Shown here: positions 8,764 to 19,239 of the stretch, one piece after another
How the letters are laid out: every line of letters starts with the position of its first letter
Position numbering within the stretch: position 1 is the first letter of the stretch
DNA from: Kosakonia arachidis
GTDB lineage: Bacteria; Pseudomonadota; Gammaproteobacteria; Enterobacterales; Enterobacteriaceae
Direction of reading: 5' to 3'
Length of the DNA: 64,000 nt
Assembly (NCBI RefSeq): GCF_900116535.1
Contig: NZ_FPAU01000001.1
Span: 124,001-188,000, forward strand
Position numbers and translations under genes: made by a program
Notes under the pieces: model-generated
The model's database searches: none
Seen by the model: the letters and a program-made list of their open reading frames with translations, nothing else
Told to the model about the DNA's origin: nothing

Positions 8764-10287
8764 ATGAATTACCACTATGTTGCTGATCTGAATTCCCTGC
8801 CGGAAAACCAGCCGGTGAAAGTTGATGTCGCGGGGACATCGATGATCCTTATCCGTACTCTTGCGCAGGTGCGCGCCTTTCAAAGTAAATGCCCGCATGC
8901 TGGCGCGCCCCTGGAACAAGGCGCTGTGTGTGATGGCAAGCTGGTTTGTCCCTGGCATAAAGCCAATTTTGATATTACCACTGGCGAGTGGCGCGAGCCG
9001 CTGGCGCTGAAGAGCCTCAAACAGTATCCAGTCACCCTCGAAGAGAACCGCGTATTGGTCAGCCCGCGTGCGCGTTCGCCTGCCAGTTATTCACTGATCC
9101 GTGGTGATCGCCCGCAAACTGCGGTGATCCTCGGTACCGGCGCGGCAGGCAGCGCGGCAGCCATCACCCTACGTGATGCCGGGTTTAACGGGCATCTGAT
9201 CCTGATTGATAAAGAGGACAGCGCACCGTATGACCGTACCGCACTCAGTAAATTTGTTCCCGCCGGGAAGATGAAGATCAGCGAAGTTCCACATATCCTC
9301 GACGATGCCTTTTACAACCAGCCCGGCGTGGAGAGCCTACGCGAAGAGGTGACCCACCTTGATTGCGAAGGGCATCAACTGACGCTGGCGAATGGGCGTC
9401 ATGTTACGTTCGACAAATTGCTCTTGGCTACCGGCGGGCAGCCGGTATGGCCGGAGATCCCCGGCAACCATCTGGCGGGCGTCCATGTGCTGCGCGATAT
9501 CCACCAGGCGCAGGCGCTGCTCAATGACGTTGAACAGGAGCAGCAACTGGTGGTGATTGGCAACAGCTTTATTGCGATGGAGTTGGCCGCCGCGCTGCGC
9601 AATCAGGATATCGAGGTCACGGTGGTATCGCGCCATGCTCTGCCGTTTGTGCCACAATTTGGCGAAGAGGTCGGCCAGCGTTTCTTAAATCTTCATCAAC
9701 AAAACGGCGTGAAATTTGTTACCGGCGAGCCGGCGGCACTGCAAGGCAACGACCACGTACAAGGCGTAACGCTGAAAAATGGGCGCACATTGCCCGCGCA
9801 TGTGGTGGTTTTCGCCACGGGTGTACAGCCTGCTACCGGGCTGGCTCACGATCTTCATCATGAACAGGACGGCAGCCTGACCGTAGATGAAACCCTCAGC
9901 GCGGCGCCGGATGTCTGGGCCGTTGGCGATATCGCCAGCTACCCGGCGCCGGAAGGGCGTCGACGTATTGAGCACTGGCGCGTGGCGCAACAGCAAGGAA
10001 AAGTGGCCGCTCTGAATATGCTTGGCGAACGTCGCCTGTTTGATCGGGTACCGTTTTTCTGGACCATGCAATACGGCAACCGCTTCGAATACCTGGGTTA
10101 TGCTCGCGAGTGGGATACCATGAAAATGCTTGGTTCGTTTGACGATAAACGTTTTGCCATATTGTACGGCGAAGAGGGGATGCTGAAAGCAGTGCTGAGC
10201 TGCGGTGAGAACAGCGCCACGGCGGGGCTGCTGTTAAAGATGCAAAAGCCCCTCAGTATGAAAACGGCCAGCGAACTGCTGGCCTGA
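8764..10287 (+). CDS. Rieske [2Fe-2S] / FAD-dependent pyridine nucleotide-disulfide oxidoreductase fusion
   Basis: A 507-residue two-domain redox protein. Residues 1-100 are a Rieske ferredoxin domain with the cluster ligands Cys43-Pro-His45 and Cys62-Pro-Trp-His65. Residues 115-500 are a FAD/NAD(P) reductase: GTGAAG near 124 binds FAD, VVIGNSFIAMELA near 262 binds NAD(P)H, and FATGVQP and VWAVGDIA are the usual later motifs. This arrangement resembles the apoptosis-inducing-factor-like (AIFM3-type) family and ferredoxin reductases of ring-hydroxylating systems, but no partner oxygenase is nearby. GGGAG lies before the ATG. In E. coli this slot between psiF and proC holds the diguanylate cyclase dgcC, which is absent here. 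The substrate is unknown; electron transfer from NAD(P)H to an acceptor is likely. Confidence 0.88.
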   Translation: MNYHYVADLNSLPENQPVKVDVAGTSMILIRTLAQVRAFQSKCPHAGAPLEQGAVCDGKLVCPWHKANFDITTGEWREPLALKSLKQYPVTLEENRVLVSPRARSPASYSLIRGDRPQTAVILGTGAAGSAAAITLRDAGFNGHLILIDKEDSAPYDRTALSKFVPAGKMKISEVPHILDDAFYNQPGVESLREEVTHLDCEGHQLTLANGRHVTFDKLLLATGGQPVWPEIPGNHLAGVHVLRDIHQAQALLNDVEQEQQLVVIGNSFIAMELAAALRNQDIEVTVVSRHALPFVPQFGEEVGQRFLNLHQQNGVKFVTGEPAALQGNDHVQGVTLKNGRTLPAHVVVFATGVQPATGLAHDLHHEQDGSLTVDETLSAAPDVWAVGDIASYPAPEGRRRIEHWRVAQQQGKVAALNMLGERRLFDRVPFFWTMQYGNRFEYLGYAREWDTMKMLGSFDDKRFAILYGEEGMLKAVLSCGENSATAGLLLKMQKPLSMKTASELLA

Positions 10288-10296
10288 CAGGGCTAC

Positions 10297-10320
10297 GCCC
10301 TCTCCAGACAGGGAGGGGGC
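10297..10320. terminator. Hairpin between the convergent Rieske-FAD gene and proC
   Basis: GCCCTCTCC and GGAGGGGGC pair with one mismatch around a short loop, in the 38-base gap between two convergent stops. No T-run on the plus strand. Confidence 0.5.
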
Positions 10321-10325
10321 GGCGG

Positions 10326-11132
10326 TTACTTGCTCAGTTTTTCTGATTTATTCATACAGGCTTCTATTGCCTCAATCACCGCTGCGCGGAAACCACGCTC
10401 TTCCAGCACTTTGACCGCTTCAATGGTAGTGCCACCGGGTGAGCAGACCATATCTTTTAACTCGCCGGGGTGTTTTCCGGTATCCAGCACCATCTTCGCG
10501 GAACCCATCACCGCCTGTGCGGCGAATTTATAAGCCTGTGCACGTGGCATACCGCCCAGCACGGCGGCATCGGCCATCGCTTCGATAAACATAAAGACGT
10601 AAGCAGGCGCAGAGCCGCTCACGCCGACAACCGGATGGATCATCGCTTCGGCAATGACTTCCGCTTCGCCAAAGCAGCGGAAAATATTCAGCACGTCCGC
10701 TGTGTCTTCCGGCGTGACCAGCGCGTTAGGGGTAATAGAGGTCATGCCCGCATTAACCAGCGACGGGGTGTTGGGCATCGCACGTACAATTTTACGATCA
10801 TGACCCAGCGCGCGCGCCAGTTGATCGAGCGTCACGCCTGCGGCAATCGACACCACCAGCGTCTCTTTATTCAGGCTGGATGTGATTTCGCTCAGCACTT
10901 TCACCATGATGTTCGGTTTCACCGCGCCGAAGACGATATCGGCAATCTGCGCCACTTCCTGTGCGCTCTGCGCGGCGTTAATACCAAACTGATCGTGCAG
11001 AGCGGCTACTTTATCCGGCGACGGGGTATAGACCCAAATCTGTCCTGGCAGCAATTGCCCACTGGCAATCAACCCGCCGAGAATCGCCTTGCCCATATTG
11101 CCGCAGCCGATAAAACCGATTTTTTTCTCCAT
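10326..11132 (-). CDS. proC: Pyrroline-5-carboxylate reductase
   Basis: A 268-residue enzyme catalysing the last step of proline synthesis, NADPH-dependent reduction of 1-pyrroline-5-carboxylate in the cytoplasm. The N-terminal Rossmann motif GFIGCGNMGKAI is seen at residues 5-16, and the substrate region MVCSPGGTTIEA toward the C-terminus is intact. The ATG at 11132 is preferred to a GTG one codon upstream because it gives the family's MEKKIGF start. The gene is convergent with the Rieske-FAD gene and divergent from yaiI. Confidence 0.97.
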   Translation of the reverse strand: MEKKIGFIGCGNMGKAILGGLIASGQLLPGQIWVYTPSPDKVAALHDQFGINAAQSAQEVAQIADIVFGAVKPNIMVKVLSEITSSLNKETLVVSIAAGVTLDQLARALGHDRKIVRAMPNTPSLVNAGMTSITPNALVTPEDTADVLNIFRCFGEAEVIAEAMIHPVVGVSGSAPAYVFMFIEAMADAAVLGGMPRAQAYKFAAQAVMGSAKMVLDTGKHPGELKDMVCSPGGTTIEAVKVLEERGFRAAVIEAIEACMNKSEKLSK

Positions 11133-11270
11133 CACGTTTGTCTCTTTTGCTTGTCATTGTGTGTGAGGTATAGCTTAACGTGGAATGGCAATCAGGGCTA
11201 AAGCTAAAAGATATCTGCTTTCCCCTGGGGGAAATTAAAGCGACAATGCGCCCCCAAATAAGGAGCGAAA

Positions 11271-11732
11271 ATGGCGATTTGGGTTGATGCGGACGCTTGT
11301 CCGAATGTGATTAAAGAAATTTTATTCCGCGCCGCCGAGCGCACACAGACGCCGCTGACGCTGGTGGCGAACCAGAATATCCGTGTGCCGCCGTCGCGCA
11401 TTATCCGCTCGCTGCGTGTTCCGGCGGGGTTTGACGTGGCCGATAACGAAATTGTGCGGCTGTGCGAGGCCGGCGATCTGGTGATTACCGCTGATATTCC
11501 GCTGGCGGCCGAAGTGCTGGCTAAAGGTGCAGCGGCACTGAACCCGCGTGGCGAACGCTATACTGAAGCGACAATCCGTGAAAGGCTGACGATGCGCGAC
11601 TTTATGGATACGCTGCGTGCGAGCGGGATTCAGACCGGTGGCCCGGATAGCCTTTCGCAACGGGATCGGCAGCAGTTTGCCGCCCAGCTTGATAAATGGC
11701 TGTTGGAGGTTCAACGCCGTCAGCCGGAGTAA
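11271..11732 (+). CDS. yaiI: YaiI, UPF0178/DUF188 family protein
   Basis: A 153-residue protein of the YqxD/YaiI (DUF188) family with the diagnostic WVDADACPN at residues 4-12 and the [16 protein letters not shown] stretch near residue 105. The acidic motifs and fold group recall PIN-like nucleases, but no activity is known. Position between proC and aroL is as in E. coli. AAGGAGCG precedes the ATG. Confidence 0.92.
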   Translation: MAIWVDADACPNVIKEILFRAAERTQTPLTLVANQNIRVPPSRIIRSLRVPAGFDVADNEIVRLCEAGDLVITADIPLAAEVLAKGAAALNPRGERYTEATIRERLTMRDFMDTLRASGIQTGGPDSLSQRDRQQFAAQLDKWLLEVQRRQPE

Positions 11733-11900
11733 ATGCGGTACCGGCAAGCAGGATATACTACTGTTTGCCGTTTTGCGGGCTTGCCAGCCTTAAGCAGATT
11801 CAGTAAGGTTGCCGCTACACTGTCGCCACGGAATCTTTACAGGTTGAATCGGTGTCTAATCAGGTTTCATTTGTGATTAGCGCACTGAGCGACATAAATG

Positions 11901-11918
11901 TGTAACGTTATTTTTACG
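11901..11918. promoter_or_regulatory. TyrR box upstream of aroL
   Basis: TGTAACGTTATTTTTACG matches the TyrR consensus TGTAAA-N6-TTTACA at 10 of 12 fixed positions. E. coli aroL carries several TyrR boxes in the same region; I could place only this one with confidence. Confidence 0.7.
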
Positions 11919-11927
11919 ATTAGTGTT

Positions 11928-11948
11928 GTACTTGTTTGATGATATCAT
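11928..11948. promoter_or_regulatory. Probable TrpR operator upstream of aroL
   Basis: GTACTTGTTTGATGATAT resembles the TrpR site of E. coli aroL (TTGTACTAGTTTGATGGTAT, from memory). It sits ten bases after the TyrR box, an arrangement known from E. coli, where TyrR and TrpR act together. One position of the CTAG core is changed to CTTG. Confidence 0.6.
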
Positions 11949-12002
11949 CGCCGTCTTATTTTCCGTCCCTCCTCGCGTGGGACGCGGAGGGAACACCTGC
12001 TC

Positions 12003-12527
12003 ATGACGCTACCCATTTTTTTAGTCGGCGCACGCGGTTGCGGTAAAACCACTGTGGGCCGGGCGCTGGCGCTGGCGCAGGGATGTCAATTTATCGATAC
12101 CGATTTCTGGTTACAGGAAACGGCTCAACAGACCATCGCGGATATCGTTGCCCATGATGGTTGGGAGGCGTTCCGCGCCCGGGAAACCGATGCGCTGAAA
12201 GCCGTCACCGCGCCCGCACGGGTGATTGCCACCGGCGGCGGTATTATTTTAAGTGAATACAATCGGCACTTTATGCGCGAAAAAGGCATCGTCGTTTACC
12301 TTTGCGCGCCTGTCGCTGTGCTGGCGGACAGGCTGGAAGCCTTTCCGGAGGAGGGACAACGACCGACGCTGACCGGTAAGCCGATTAGCGAAGAGGTCAG
12401 CGAAGTGCTGGCGCTGCGCGATGCCCTGTATCGAGAAGCGGCTCACCACGTGGTGAATGCGGCGCAATTGCCTGACCAGGTGGTGTCTGATATTGAGGCG
12501 GCATTACAGCTGGCGCGCGCCAGTTAG
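12003..12527 (+). CDS. aroL: Shikimate kinase II
   Basis: A 174-residue P-loop kinase that phosphorylates shikimate with ATP in the chorismate pathway. Walker A is GARGCGKTT at residues 8-16, the Asp of FIDTDFW (about 32-34) and GGGII (about 80) contact shikimate, and the lid carries the RPTLTGKPI stretch. Length equals E. coli AroL. Upstream TyrR and TrpR sites imply repression by aromatic amino acids. yaiA and aroM follow, as in the E. coli aroL-yaiA-aroM unit. Confidence 0.97.
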   Translation: MTLPIFLVGARGCGKTTVGRALALAQGCQFIDTDFWLQETAQQTIADIVAHDGWEAFRARETDALKAVTAPARVIATGGGIILSEYNRHFMREKGIVVYLCAPVAVLADRLEAFPEEGQRPTLTGKPISEEVSEVLALRDALYREAAHHVVNAAQLPDQVVSDIEAALQLARAS

Positions 12528-12540
12528 CGAAACGTTTGTC
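12528..12540. promoter_or_regulatory. Palindromic CGAAACGTTTG motif between aroL and yaiA
   Basis: Directly after the aroL stop lies CGAAACGTTTG, close to the core of LacI-family operators and to the motif before iraP. It is shorter and may be chance. Confidence 0.2.
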
Positions 12541-12581
12541 TATACTTATAGCTCGACCGGAAAATAATGAGGAAGATCTAT

Positions 12582-12773
12582 ATGCCGACAAAACCGCCTT
12601 ACCCGCGTGAAGCCCGCATTGTTGCGATTGAAAAAGGCACAGGAAACCTGACTGTTACCTGGTATCAATTACGCGCCGATCATCCGAAACCGGACTCTTT
12701 GATCAGCGAACACCCTACCGAACAGGAAGCGTTGGACGCCAAAAGGCGTTATGAAGATCCTGACAAAAGTTAA
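12582..12773 (+). CDS. yaiA: YaiA, small conserved protein
   Basis: A 63-residue protein with the conserved [20 protein letters not shown] stretch and an acidic [10 protein letters not shown] end. Start at 12582 follows GAGGAAG and matches E. coli YaiA. In E. coli it is transcribed with aroL and so falls under TyrR/TrpR. No function is known; there are no membrane segments or signal. Confidence 0.93.
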   Translation: MPTKPPYPREARIVAIEKGTGNLTVTWYQLRADHPKPDSLISEHPTEQEALDAKRRYEDPDKS

Positions 12774-13009
12774 GCCGGGCGACGATTATTCTGGCTGGAC
12801 GCCTGAACATTCCAGAAAGAGACTTGTATCACATTTTTTTGCTGGCTTAACGTCGCTCAACGGTTACTATTTTATAGTTGCTGGAATTTATTCGAACATA
12901 GGAGTGCGATGTTCTTTTCACCCGACATAAGCTGTACTGCAGTGTAAAGAGAACAGATAAGAACGAATAACAGTGGAATAGTAATAGTATTGAAAGGCGG
13001 GAAGTAAAA

Positions 13010-13687
13010 ATGAGTGCAACGTTGGCGATCCTGACCATTGGTGTCGTGCCAGTGCAAGCTGTCTTACCGCTCCTGACGGAGCATATTTCGGAGCAGCAGA
13101 TCACGCATATCAGCCTACTGGGGAAGATGGACCCGGAAGAAGTACGTGAGGAGTACGGTGCCGAAGCTGGCGAGTTCGCGATTCCGACGCGATTACGTGA
13201 TGACAGCCTCAGTATGGTCTCTCGTACAAAGGTGGAGCGTGATTTGCAGAGTGTTATCGAAGTGCTGGATAACCAGGGCTACGATGTCATTCTGCTAATG
13301 AGTACCGCCGATATCCGGGGATTTGTAACGCGCAATGCGATTTTAGTCGAACCGCAGCGCATTATTCCACCGTTGGTGGCGTCGATTGTCGACGGGCATC
13401 AGGTTGGGGTCATTGTTCCGGTACCTGAATTGATGGCGCAGCAGAAGAAAAAGTGGACGGTTCTGGAAAAAGAACCGTATTACGAACTGGCGCATCCTTT
13501 TCTTGCGACAGAAAGAGAATTTATTGATGCCGGACGCGCATTGCTGGAGCGCGGTGCGGATGTGTTGATGCTGGATTGTCTGGGTTTCCACCAACAGCAC
13601 CGCGATATGCTCCAGAAAGCGCTGGATGTCCCGGTATTATTGTCTAACGTACTGGTGGCGCGTCTCGCATCTGAACTGTTGGTCTAG
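13010..13687 (+). CDS. aroM: AroM family protein
   Basis: A 225-residue cytoplasmic protein identical in length to E. coli AroM. Recognisable stretches are [10 protein letters not shown] at the start, [16 protein letters not shown] near residue 92, and [16 protein letters not shown] near residue 183, the last with the cysteine typical of racemase-like folds. The family name comes from its place in the aroL transcription unit; the reaction is unknown. The 236-base gap after yaiA is AT-rich and holds no clear ORF. Confidence 0.93.
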   Translation: MSATLAILTIGVVPVQAVLPLLTEHISEQQITHISLLGKMDPEEVREEYGAEAGEFAIPTRLRDDSLSMVSRTKVERDLQSVIEVLDNQGYDVILLMSTADIRGFVTRNAILVEPQRIIPPLVASIVDGHQVGVIVPVPELMAQQKKKWTVLEKEPYYELAHPFLATEREFIDAGRALLERGADVLMLDCLGFHQQHRDMLQKALDVPVLLSNVLVARLASELLV

Positions 13688-13773
13688 TCGCCGTGCTGTG
13701 CAATTTCGCGTGACAGAAGTGAATCCCGGCCCCTATAGTGGTTTTTCATACATTGTCTTTATAAGGGCCAGTC

Positions 13774-14058
13774 ATGCTTCAAAGTAACGAATACTTTTCC
13801 GGTAAAGTGAAATCCATTGGTTTTACCAGCAGCAGCACCGGCCGTGCCAGCGTGGGCGTAATGGCGGAAGGGGAATACACATTTGGTACCGCGCAGCCGG
13901 AAGAGATGACGGTGGTCAGTGGGGCGCTAAATGTTTTGCTGCCAGGGGAAACTGAGTGGAAAATTTACACCGTGGGTGAAGTATTCAATGTGCCTGGCCA
14001 GAGTGAATTCTATTTGCAGGTCGCCGAGCCCAGCGCCTATCTTTGCCGCTACCTGTAA
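13774..14058 (+). CDS. ppnP: Pyrimidine/purine nucleoside phosphorylase
   Basis: A 94-residue single-domain cupin, formerly YaiE/DUF1255. PpnP splits many nucleosides with phosphate to free base and ribose 1-phosphate. The sequence shows [14 protein letters not shown] and the [12 protein letters not shown] core of the family, length as in E. coli. AAGGGCCAG precedes the ATG. A hairpin terminator follows within ten bases and separates it from convergent rdgC. Confidence 0.95.
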   Translation: MLQSNEYFSGKVKSIGFTSSSTGRASVGVMAEGEYTFGTAQPEEMTVVSGALNVLLPGETEWKIYTVGEVFNVPGQSEFYLQVAEPSAYLCRYL

Positions 14059-14062
14059 TGCA

Positions 14063-14090
14063 AAACGCCCGGAAAAAACCGGGCGTTTCT
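14063..14090. terminator. Bidirectional terminator between ppnP and rdgC
   Basis: AAACGCCCGG and CCGGGCGTTT are exact inverted repeats around six A's, followed by TCTCTT. It serves the ppnP side and could serve rdgC from the other strand. Confidence 0.85.
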
Positions 14091-14104
14091 CTTGTGCTGC
14101 AGAC

Positions 14105-15016
14105 TCAGCGCTGAGCTTCTCCGCCCAAACCTTCCACCAGATTTTGAATCAACGCCGCCAGCTCGCCGGTCATCAGAATAAAATCGGCATCAAAGCGCTG
14201 GGCGTAATCTTCCCGGTCGATATCTTCGTTCTGGTCGCGAATTTCGTCGCAAAACTTCAGGCGTTTCACTGAACCGTCGTCGCAAATCATAAACTGGATG
14301 CGCTGCTGCCAGTCGAGCGCCAGCTTGGTCACCACTTTTCCAGCTTCAATGTGTACCGCGATTTCGTCGCTCACCAGATCCTGCTTTTTCGCGCGGATCA
14401 CACCACCATCTTCGAGAATCGCTTTCAGTTCTGCTTCGTCCAGCAGTTGGAAACCCTGCGCGACGTTACCGGAACGTACCCACTCGGTCAGCGTCAGCTC
14501 AATCGGGTTTTCCAGCGCAAGTGGCACGACCGGCAGCGAACCGAGGCTTTTACGCAGCAGCGCCAGCGTATCTTCAGCTTTTTTGGCGCTGGCGCAGTCC
14601 ACCATAATTAAGCCGTTAACGGTGTCGATCCACATCATGGTCTGGCTGAAACGACTAAACGCGCGCGGCAGCAGCGAATGCAGCACTTCATCTTTCAGCG
14701 AATCTTTTTCCGTTTTCTTCAGCTTGCGGCCCTGTTCGGCTTCAAGACGGGAAATTTTCGCTTCCAGCGCCTGTTTAATCACCGGCGTCGGCAGAATTTT
14801 TTCTTCTTTGCGGGCGCAAATAATAATCTGACCATTGGCGGTATGGGTCAGCGCGTCGCTGTGTGAACCCATCGGTGGAACCCATCCGGTTTTCGCCATA
14901 TCCTGACTACCGCATGGAGTAAACGATAGTGGGGCAAGCTGTTTTTCCATCTCTTCCGCTCGCAGCACCACATCGCGGCTGAGACGGTATACCATTAAAT
15001 TTTTGAACCACAGCAT
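14105..15016 (-). CDS. rdgC: Recombination-associated protein RdgC
   Basis: A 303-residue nucleoid-associated protein that forms a ring-shaped dimer around DNA and limits RecA loading. Length and the start [15 protein letters not shown] match E. coli; a longer frame to 15103 is rejected for lack of homology. The FAPCGSQD-like segment (FTPCGSQD, about residues 37-44) and the acidic C-terminal helix are present. It is divergent from mak with 99 bases between. Confidence 0.96.
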   Translation of the reverse strand: MLWFKNLMVYRLSRDVVLRAEEMEKQLAPLSFTPCGSQDMAKTGWVPPMGSHSDALTHTANGQIIICARKEEKILPTPVIKQALEAKISRLEAEQGRKLKKTEKDSLKDEVLHSLLPRAFSRFSQTMMWIDTVNGLIMVDCASAKKAEDTLALLRKSLGSLPVVPLALENPIELTLTEWVRSGNVAQGFQLLDEAELKAILEDGGVIRAKKQDLVSDEIAVHIEAGKVVTKLALDWQQRIQFMICDDGSVKRLKFCDEIRDQNEDIDREDYAQRFDADFILMTGELAALIQNLVEGLGGEAQR

Positions 15017-15115
15017 GATTTTTTCCACGGCCTTGTCGTTAAATGCAGCGGGCATGATAGCGAATTGTTGTCCGCCTTGCATTGCTAATGCGTGGTCCAC
15101 CATGAGGAGTTTGAT

Positions 15116-16024
15116 GTGCGTATCGGTATCGATTTAGGTGGTACGAAAACAGAGATTATTGCGTTGGGCGATCGCGGCGAAGAACTTTTTCGTCATCGGC
15201 AGGCCACGCCGCGCGACTATCTGCAAACCATAGCGTTGATTGCGACGCTGGTGGATCTGGCGGAAAAAGAGACCGGCCTGCGAGGAACCGTCGGTATGGG
15301 GATCCCCGGTTCCATTTCGCCCTATACTGGCGTGGTGAAAAACGCCAACTCCACCTGGCTGAACGGAAAACCGTTCGACAAAGATTTAAGCCAGCGACTG
15401 CAACGGGAAGTGCGGCTGGCCAATGATGCCAACTGTCTGGCGGTGTCCGAAGCGGTGGATGGCGCAGCGGCCGGGGCGCAAACGGTGTTCGCAGTGATCA
15501 TTGGCACCGGTTGCGGTTCCGGCGTGGCAATCAACGGGCATGTACATACTGGGGGTAATGGCACGGCAGGCGAGTGGGGGCATAATCCGCTGCCGTGGAT
15601 GGACGATGACGAGCTGCGGTATCGCGCCGAAGTGCCCTGTTACTGCGGCAAGCAAGGCTGTATCGAAACCTTTATCTCCGGCACCGGCTTTGCCACCGAT
15701 TACCAGCGTTTAAGCGGCAATGCACTAAAAGGTAATGAGATTATGCGTCTGGTCGGCGAGCAGGATGCGGTGGCTGAACTGGCGCTCAACCGCTACGAGC
15801 TGCGGCTGGCGAAGTCGCTGGCGCACGTCGTCAATATTCTCGATCCGGATGTGATTGTGCTCGGCGGTGGCATGAGCAATGTCGACAGGCTGTACCAGAC
15901 CGTTCCTGTTCTGGTGCGCAACTGGGTATTTGGCGGCGAATGCGAAACGCCGATCCGCAAAGCGCTGCACGGCGATTCCAGCGGCGTGCGCGGCGCGGCC
16001 TGGTTGTGGCCGCAGGGCGAGTAA
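15116..16024 (+). CDS. mak: Fructokinase (ROK family)
   Basis: A 302-residue ROK-family sugar kinase; in E. coli Mak phosphorylates fructose, and weakly other hexoses, at carbon 6. It starts with GTG at 15116, with GAGGAG nine bases before; the phosphate-binding [10 protein letters not shown] begins at residue 4. The zinc motif [15 protein letters not shown] lies near residues 178-192, and NANSTWLNG and [10 protein letters not shown] are the substrate and catalytic-base regions. An out-of-frame ATG overlaps the GTG. A REP element follows. Confidence 0.95.
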   Translation: MRIGIDLGGTKTEIIALGDRGEELFRHRQATPRDYLQTIALIATLVDLAEKETGLRGTVGMGIPGSISPYTGVVKNANSTWLNGKPFDKDLSQRLQREVRLANDANCLAVSEAVDGAAAGAQTVFAVIIGTGCGSGVAINGHVHTGGNGTAGEWGHNPLPWMDDDELRYRAEVPCYCGKQGCIETFISGTGFATDYQRLSGNALKGNEIMRLVGEQDAVAELALNRYELRLAKSLAHVVNILDPDVIVLGGGMSNVDRLYQTVPVLVRNWVFGGECETPIRKALHGDSSGVRGAAWLWPQGE

Positions 16025-16047
16025 AACCACAGACGGAAAGACGCTCT

Positions 16048-16083
16048 GTAGGCCGGATGGCGGTTTCGTCTTATCCGGCCTAC
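16048..16083. repeat. REP element between mak and sbcC
   Basis: GTAGGCCGGATGGCGG and its arm TTATCCGGCCTAC form the standard repetitive extragenic palindrome. It lies between convergent genes, where REPs often act as transcript-end stabilisers. Confidence 0.85.
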
Positions 16084-16098
16084 GGAACGGCGCATGAC

Positions 16099-19000
16099 TT
16101 ATGACACTGCATATTTCCCGTCGAGCTTGCTGTAACCCAGCCCGTTGATTTTCTTAACCTTAATTTGCACCGGAATCCGTTCTTTCATCGCTTCGACGTG
16201 GCTGATCACGCCGATGGTTTTGCCGCTGGCATTCAGCGCGTCGAGGGCGTCAAGGGCGGTATCCAGCGTTTCATTGTCAAGCGTGCCAAAACCTTCATCA
16301 AGGAACAGCGAATCGATGCGGGTTTTATGACTGACCAAATCTGATAACGCCAGCGCAAGCGCAAGGCTGACAAGGAAGCTTTCGCCGCCGGAAAGCGTAC
16401 GTGTATCGCGCACCGCATCCGCCTGCCAGGTATCCACCACTTCCAGCTCCAGCGCCTCGCTGGCTTTGCGTTTCAGCAGGTAACGGCCATGCAGACGGGT
16501 AAGCTGGTTGTTTGCCAGCCAGACGAGATTATCCAGCGTCAGCCCCTGCGCGAACTTGCGGAATTTATCTCCCTCTTTCGAGCCGATAAGCGCATTGAGA
16601 TGGCCCCAGTCGTCGTACAGTGTGCTGGCCTGACCGATCTCCTGCAACACTGCCTGCTGGCGCGTACGGTTATCGGCATCCTGTTTTAACTGCTGGCGAA
16701 GTTCCCCCTGGCGGGTCGTGTTTTCACGGAGTTGACGCGAAACGTGTTCCAGCGTCTGCGCGATATTGTCAGCTGTAATATTTTCCTGCAGCCCGGCAGG
16801 CGGCTGCGCCCGATGGGCGGTAACGGCTTGTTCGGCGCTGGCGGACAGCGCCTGTTTCTGCTGGCAATCGGCGTCGAGCCTCTGACGTAACTGCTCCAGC
16901 CGTTGGCGTTCGTCATCGGAAAGCAGTGCGCTGAGGAAGGCGTGTTTATCGGCAAATACGCTGCTTTCCAGCGCTGCAAGGAACTGTTTCTCCAGCGCCC
17001 CGGCCGTTTCGCTCTCCTGCGCCAGTTGCTGGTGCAGGGTTTGCCATTGGCTTCGCAACGACACGCAGTCGTCATGCACCTGACGCCAGCCCTCCAGCGC
17101 CACGTTTTGCGCTTCGGCGGGCGTTTCGTCTATGGGCAGCGTATCGAGGATAGGCGTAAGCAGTGCGATTTGTTCTTGAAGCGCGGTCTGCTGTTGCTGC
17201 TGCTGTTGCCATTGTTCTGCTTCCTGCGCGCGTGCCGCCAGCCATGCAGCTTCTTCACCTTCCGGCGGCAGAGTCAGATCCAGTTGTTGCAGCGCTGCAG
17301 CTAACGTGTCGCGGCGGGTGGTGACTGCCTGCTGGTATTGGTTGATCTGCTGTTGCAGTTCATGGATTTGAAAAAGCAGTGTCTGGCGCTGGTTAAGCAG
17401 ATAGAGCTGGTGTTCATACGCATCCTGCGCGCTTTGCCAACTGGTCAATTCGCGGTGCGGATCCAGCGTGGCGTTCAACTTCTCGCACAGCGCGACCCAC
17501 TCCTGCAATCCCTTTTGTTCCTCCTGCTGGAGCGAGTGAACTTCGCGCTCGTCTTTTTCATAGCGCTCGGCTAAGCCTTTCAGCCGTTCACCCAGCGCCA
17601 CGCCCTCTTCTTTTACCTTTTGCACTTCGTCAAACAGCACCTGACGGCGAGCCTGATTCACTCCCGGTTCGATCGTCTGGTAATGCACTACCGCCGGATG
17701 TTCGGTGGCACCACACAGCGGACAGGGTTGGCCCGCTTGCAGGCGTGCGCGCTCACTCTCCAGATTTTTGATGGTTTTTTCCAGCTCGCAGATGGTGGCG
17801 ACTTCCGTAAGCAACTGGTTCTTTTCTTTATACAACGTGCGCTTACGTTCCCGCTCTGTAGTGAGCTTTTCCTGCTCGGCTTGCAGATCCAGCAGGCTTT
17901 GCTGGCGCAGGCTCAACTGTTTACGCAGCGGGGCGAAGCGGGCGTGCAGGGCTGCGAGTTGCTGGCGTAGTGGGCGCTGCTGTGCGCACTGTGCCATTGC
18001 CGCTGCTGTCTCTTCCGCCGTCAGTTCCAGCGTGGACTCCGGCAACGTACGTAATTTCTGCTGTTGTGTCAGCTCGCGCTGTTGCAAGCTTTTCCACTGC
18101 TTTTTCTCTTCTTCCAGTTGGTTAAACAGCACGCGCCAGCCGGTCATCTCACTGTGCCAGCGCTGGAAGTGGGCATGTTCGCTCAGCCAACTGGCAACCG
18201 TTTTTTGACGACTCAGCAGGGTTGCATGTTGCCCGACGGCGGTTGCGCGGATACGCGCGCGCTGTAACAGGCTGGTATGTAAGCGAGTATTTACTTCTTC
18301 ACTCTGGCTGCGGGTGCGGGTCAGTGCTTTATGTTGCTCTTCAAGACGTTCCCATAGCGGACGTAATTGCTGTGCCGGTTGCGCCAGAGCAAGCCGCTCC
18401 AGTTGCGGCTGGGCAGCAGCCAGCGCCTGCTGAGCCTGCACCTGCGCGGCCTGTGCTCGTCCGAGCGCGGCGCGAAGTTCGTCTTCGCGGTTTAGCCATT
18501 GCGCCTGTGCCTGCGAGGTTTGTTGCCCGGTCAGCAGCGTTTTTTCTTCGTCAGTGAGCGCCTGCAAACCTGCATTCAATTGCTGGCGCTGTTCGTCGTT
18601 GAGCAACACCACCCCTTCCGCCTGCGCCTGTAGCTGTTCAAGCCGGATTTTGGCCGCTTTATGTTTCTCAAACACCATGGCCGATATCTGGCCATAGATT
18701 TCCGTGCCGGTCAGCTCTTCCAGCAGCTCTGCGCGTTCGCGCGGTTTGGCATTGAGGAAGGCGGCAAACTGCCCCTGCGATAGCAGCATTGAGCGGGTAA
18801 AGCGGCCGTAGTCCAGCCCGGTTAATGAGGCGGTGAGATCAAGTTTATCTTTGACTTTATCGGCGAGGATTTTTCCGTCGGCGCAGGTTGCCAGCTCGAC
18901 GCGCGGCGCTTGCAGGTTGCCATTTGCCTGACCGCGTGCACGGCTCTGACTCCAGAAGGCGCGGTAAGCGATGCCTTTTACTTCAAATTCCACTTCCGCC

Positions 19001-19239
19001 AGGCACTCGGCGGTATCGCGGGTCATAAGATCGTTTTGCGATTGTGACAAGGTGCTGAGACGCGGTGTTTCGTGGTACAGCGCCAGGCATATGGCGTCGA
19101 GCAGGGTGGTTTTCCCTGCGCCCGTCGCGCCGGTAATGGCGAATAAACCGTTGCTGGCGAACGGCTCTTCGGTAAAGTCAATTTTCCATTCGCCTTTCAG
19201 CGAGTTGAGGTTTTTTAACCGCAAACTGAGGATCTTCAT
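16099..19239 (-). CDS. sbcC: Nuclease SbcCD subunit C (SMC-like ATPase)
   Basis: A 1046-residue SMC/Rad50-type ATPase. Walker [10 protein letters not shown] lies at residues 37-45; long Gln/Glu-rich coiled coils fill the middle; the zinc hook CPLCG is near residue 507; the ABC signature LSGGESF and Walker [12 protein letters not shown] are near the C-terminus. With SbcD it makes an ATP-dependent double-strand exonuclease and hairpin endonuclease that cuts cruciforms and DNA-protein blocks. E. coli SbcC is 1048 residues. It overlaps sbcD by four bases (ATGA), indicating coupled translation. Confidence 0.98.
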   Translation of the reverse strand: MKILSLRLKNLNSLKGEWKIDFTEEPFASNGLFAITGATGAGKTTLLDAICLALYHETPRLSTLSQSQNDLMTRDTAECLAEVEFEVKGIAYRAFWSQSRARGQANGNLQAPRVELATCADGKILADKVKDKLDLTASLTGLDYGRFTRSMLLSQGQFAAFLNAKPRERAELLEELTGTEIYGQISAMVFEKHKAAKIRLEQLQAQAEGVVLLNDEQRQQLNAGLQALTDEEKTLLTGQQTSQAQAQWLNREDELRAALGRAQAAQVQAQQALAAAQPQLERLALAQPAQQLRPLWERLEEQHKALTRTRSQSEEVNTRLHTSLLQRARIRATAVGQHATLLSRQKTVASWLSEHAHFQRWHSEMTGWRVLFNQLEEEKKQWKSLQQRELTQQQKLRTLPESTLELTAEETAAAMAQCAQQRPLRQQLAALHARFAPLRKQLSLRQQSLLDLQAEQEKLTTERERKRTLYKEKNQLLTEVATICELEKTIKNLESERARLQAGQPCPLCGATEHPAVVHYQTIEPGVNQARRQVLFDEVQKVKEEGVALGERLKGLAERYEKDEREVHSLQQEEQKGLQEWVALCEKLNATLDPHRELTSWQSAQDAYEHQLYLLNQRQTLLFQIHELQQQINQYQQAVTTRRDTLAAALQQLDLTLPPEGEEAAWLAARAQEAEQWQQQQQQQTALQEQIALLTPILDTLPIDETPAEAQNVALEGWRQVHDDCVSLRSQWQTLHQQLAQESETAGALEKQFLAALESSVFADKHAFLSALLSDDERQRLEQLRQRLDADCQQKQALSASAEQAVTAHRAQPPAGLQENITADNIAQTLEHVSRQLRENTTRQGELRQQLKQDADNRTRQQAVLQEIGQASTLYDDWGHLNALIGSKEGDKFRKFAQGLTLDNLVWLANNQLTRLHGRYLLKRKASEALELEVVDTWQADAVRDTRTLSGGESFLVSLALALALSDLVSHKTRIDSLFLDEGFGTLDNETLDTALDALDALNASGKTIGVISHVEAMKERIPVQIKVKKINGLGYSKLDGKYAVS

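Noticed and set aside
17200-17230. CAG/CTG-rich tract in sbcC, looking like a microsatellite
   Set aside because: It encodes Gln-rich coiled coil of SbcC and the frame is intact; it is coding sequence, not an expanded repeat of separate interest.
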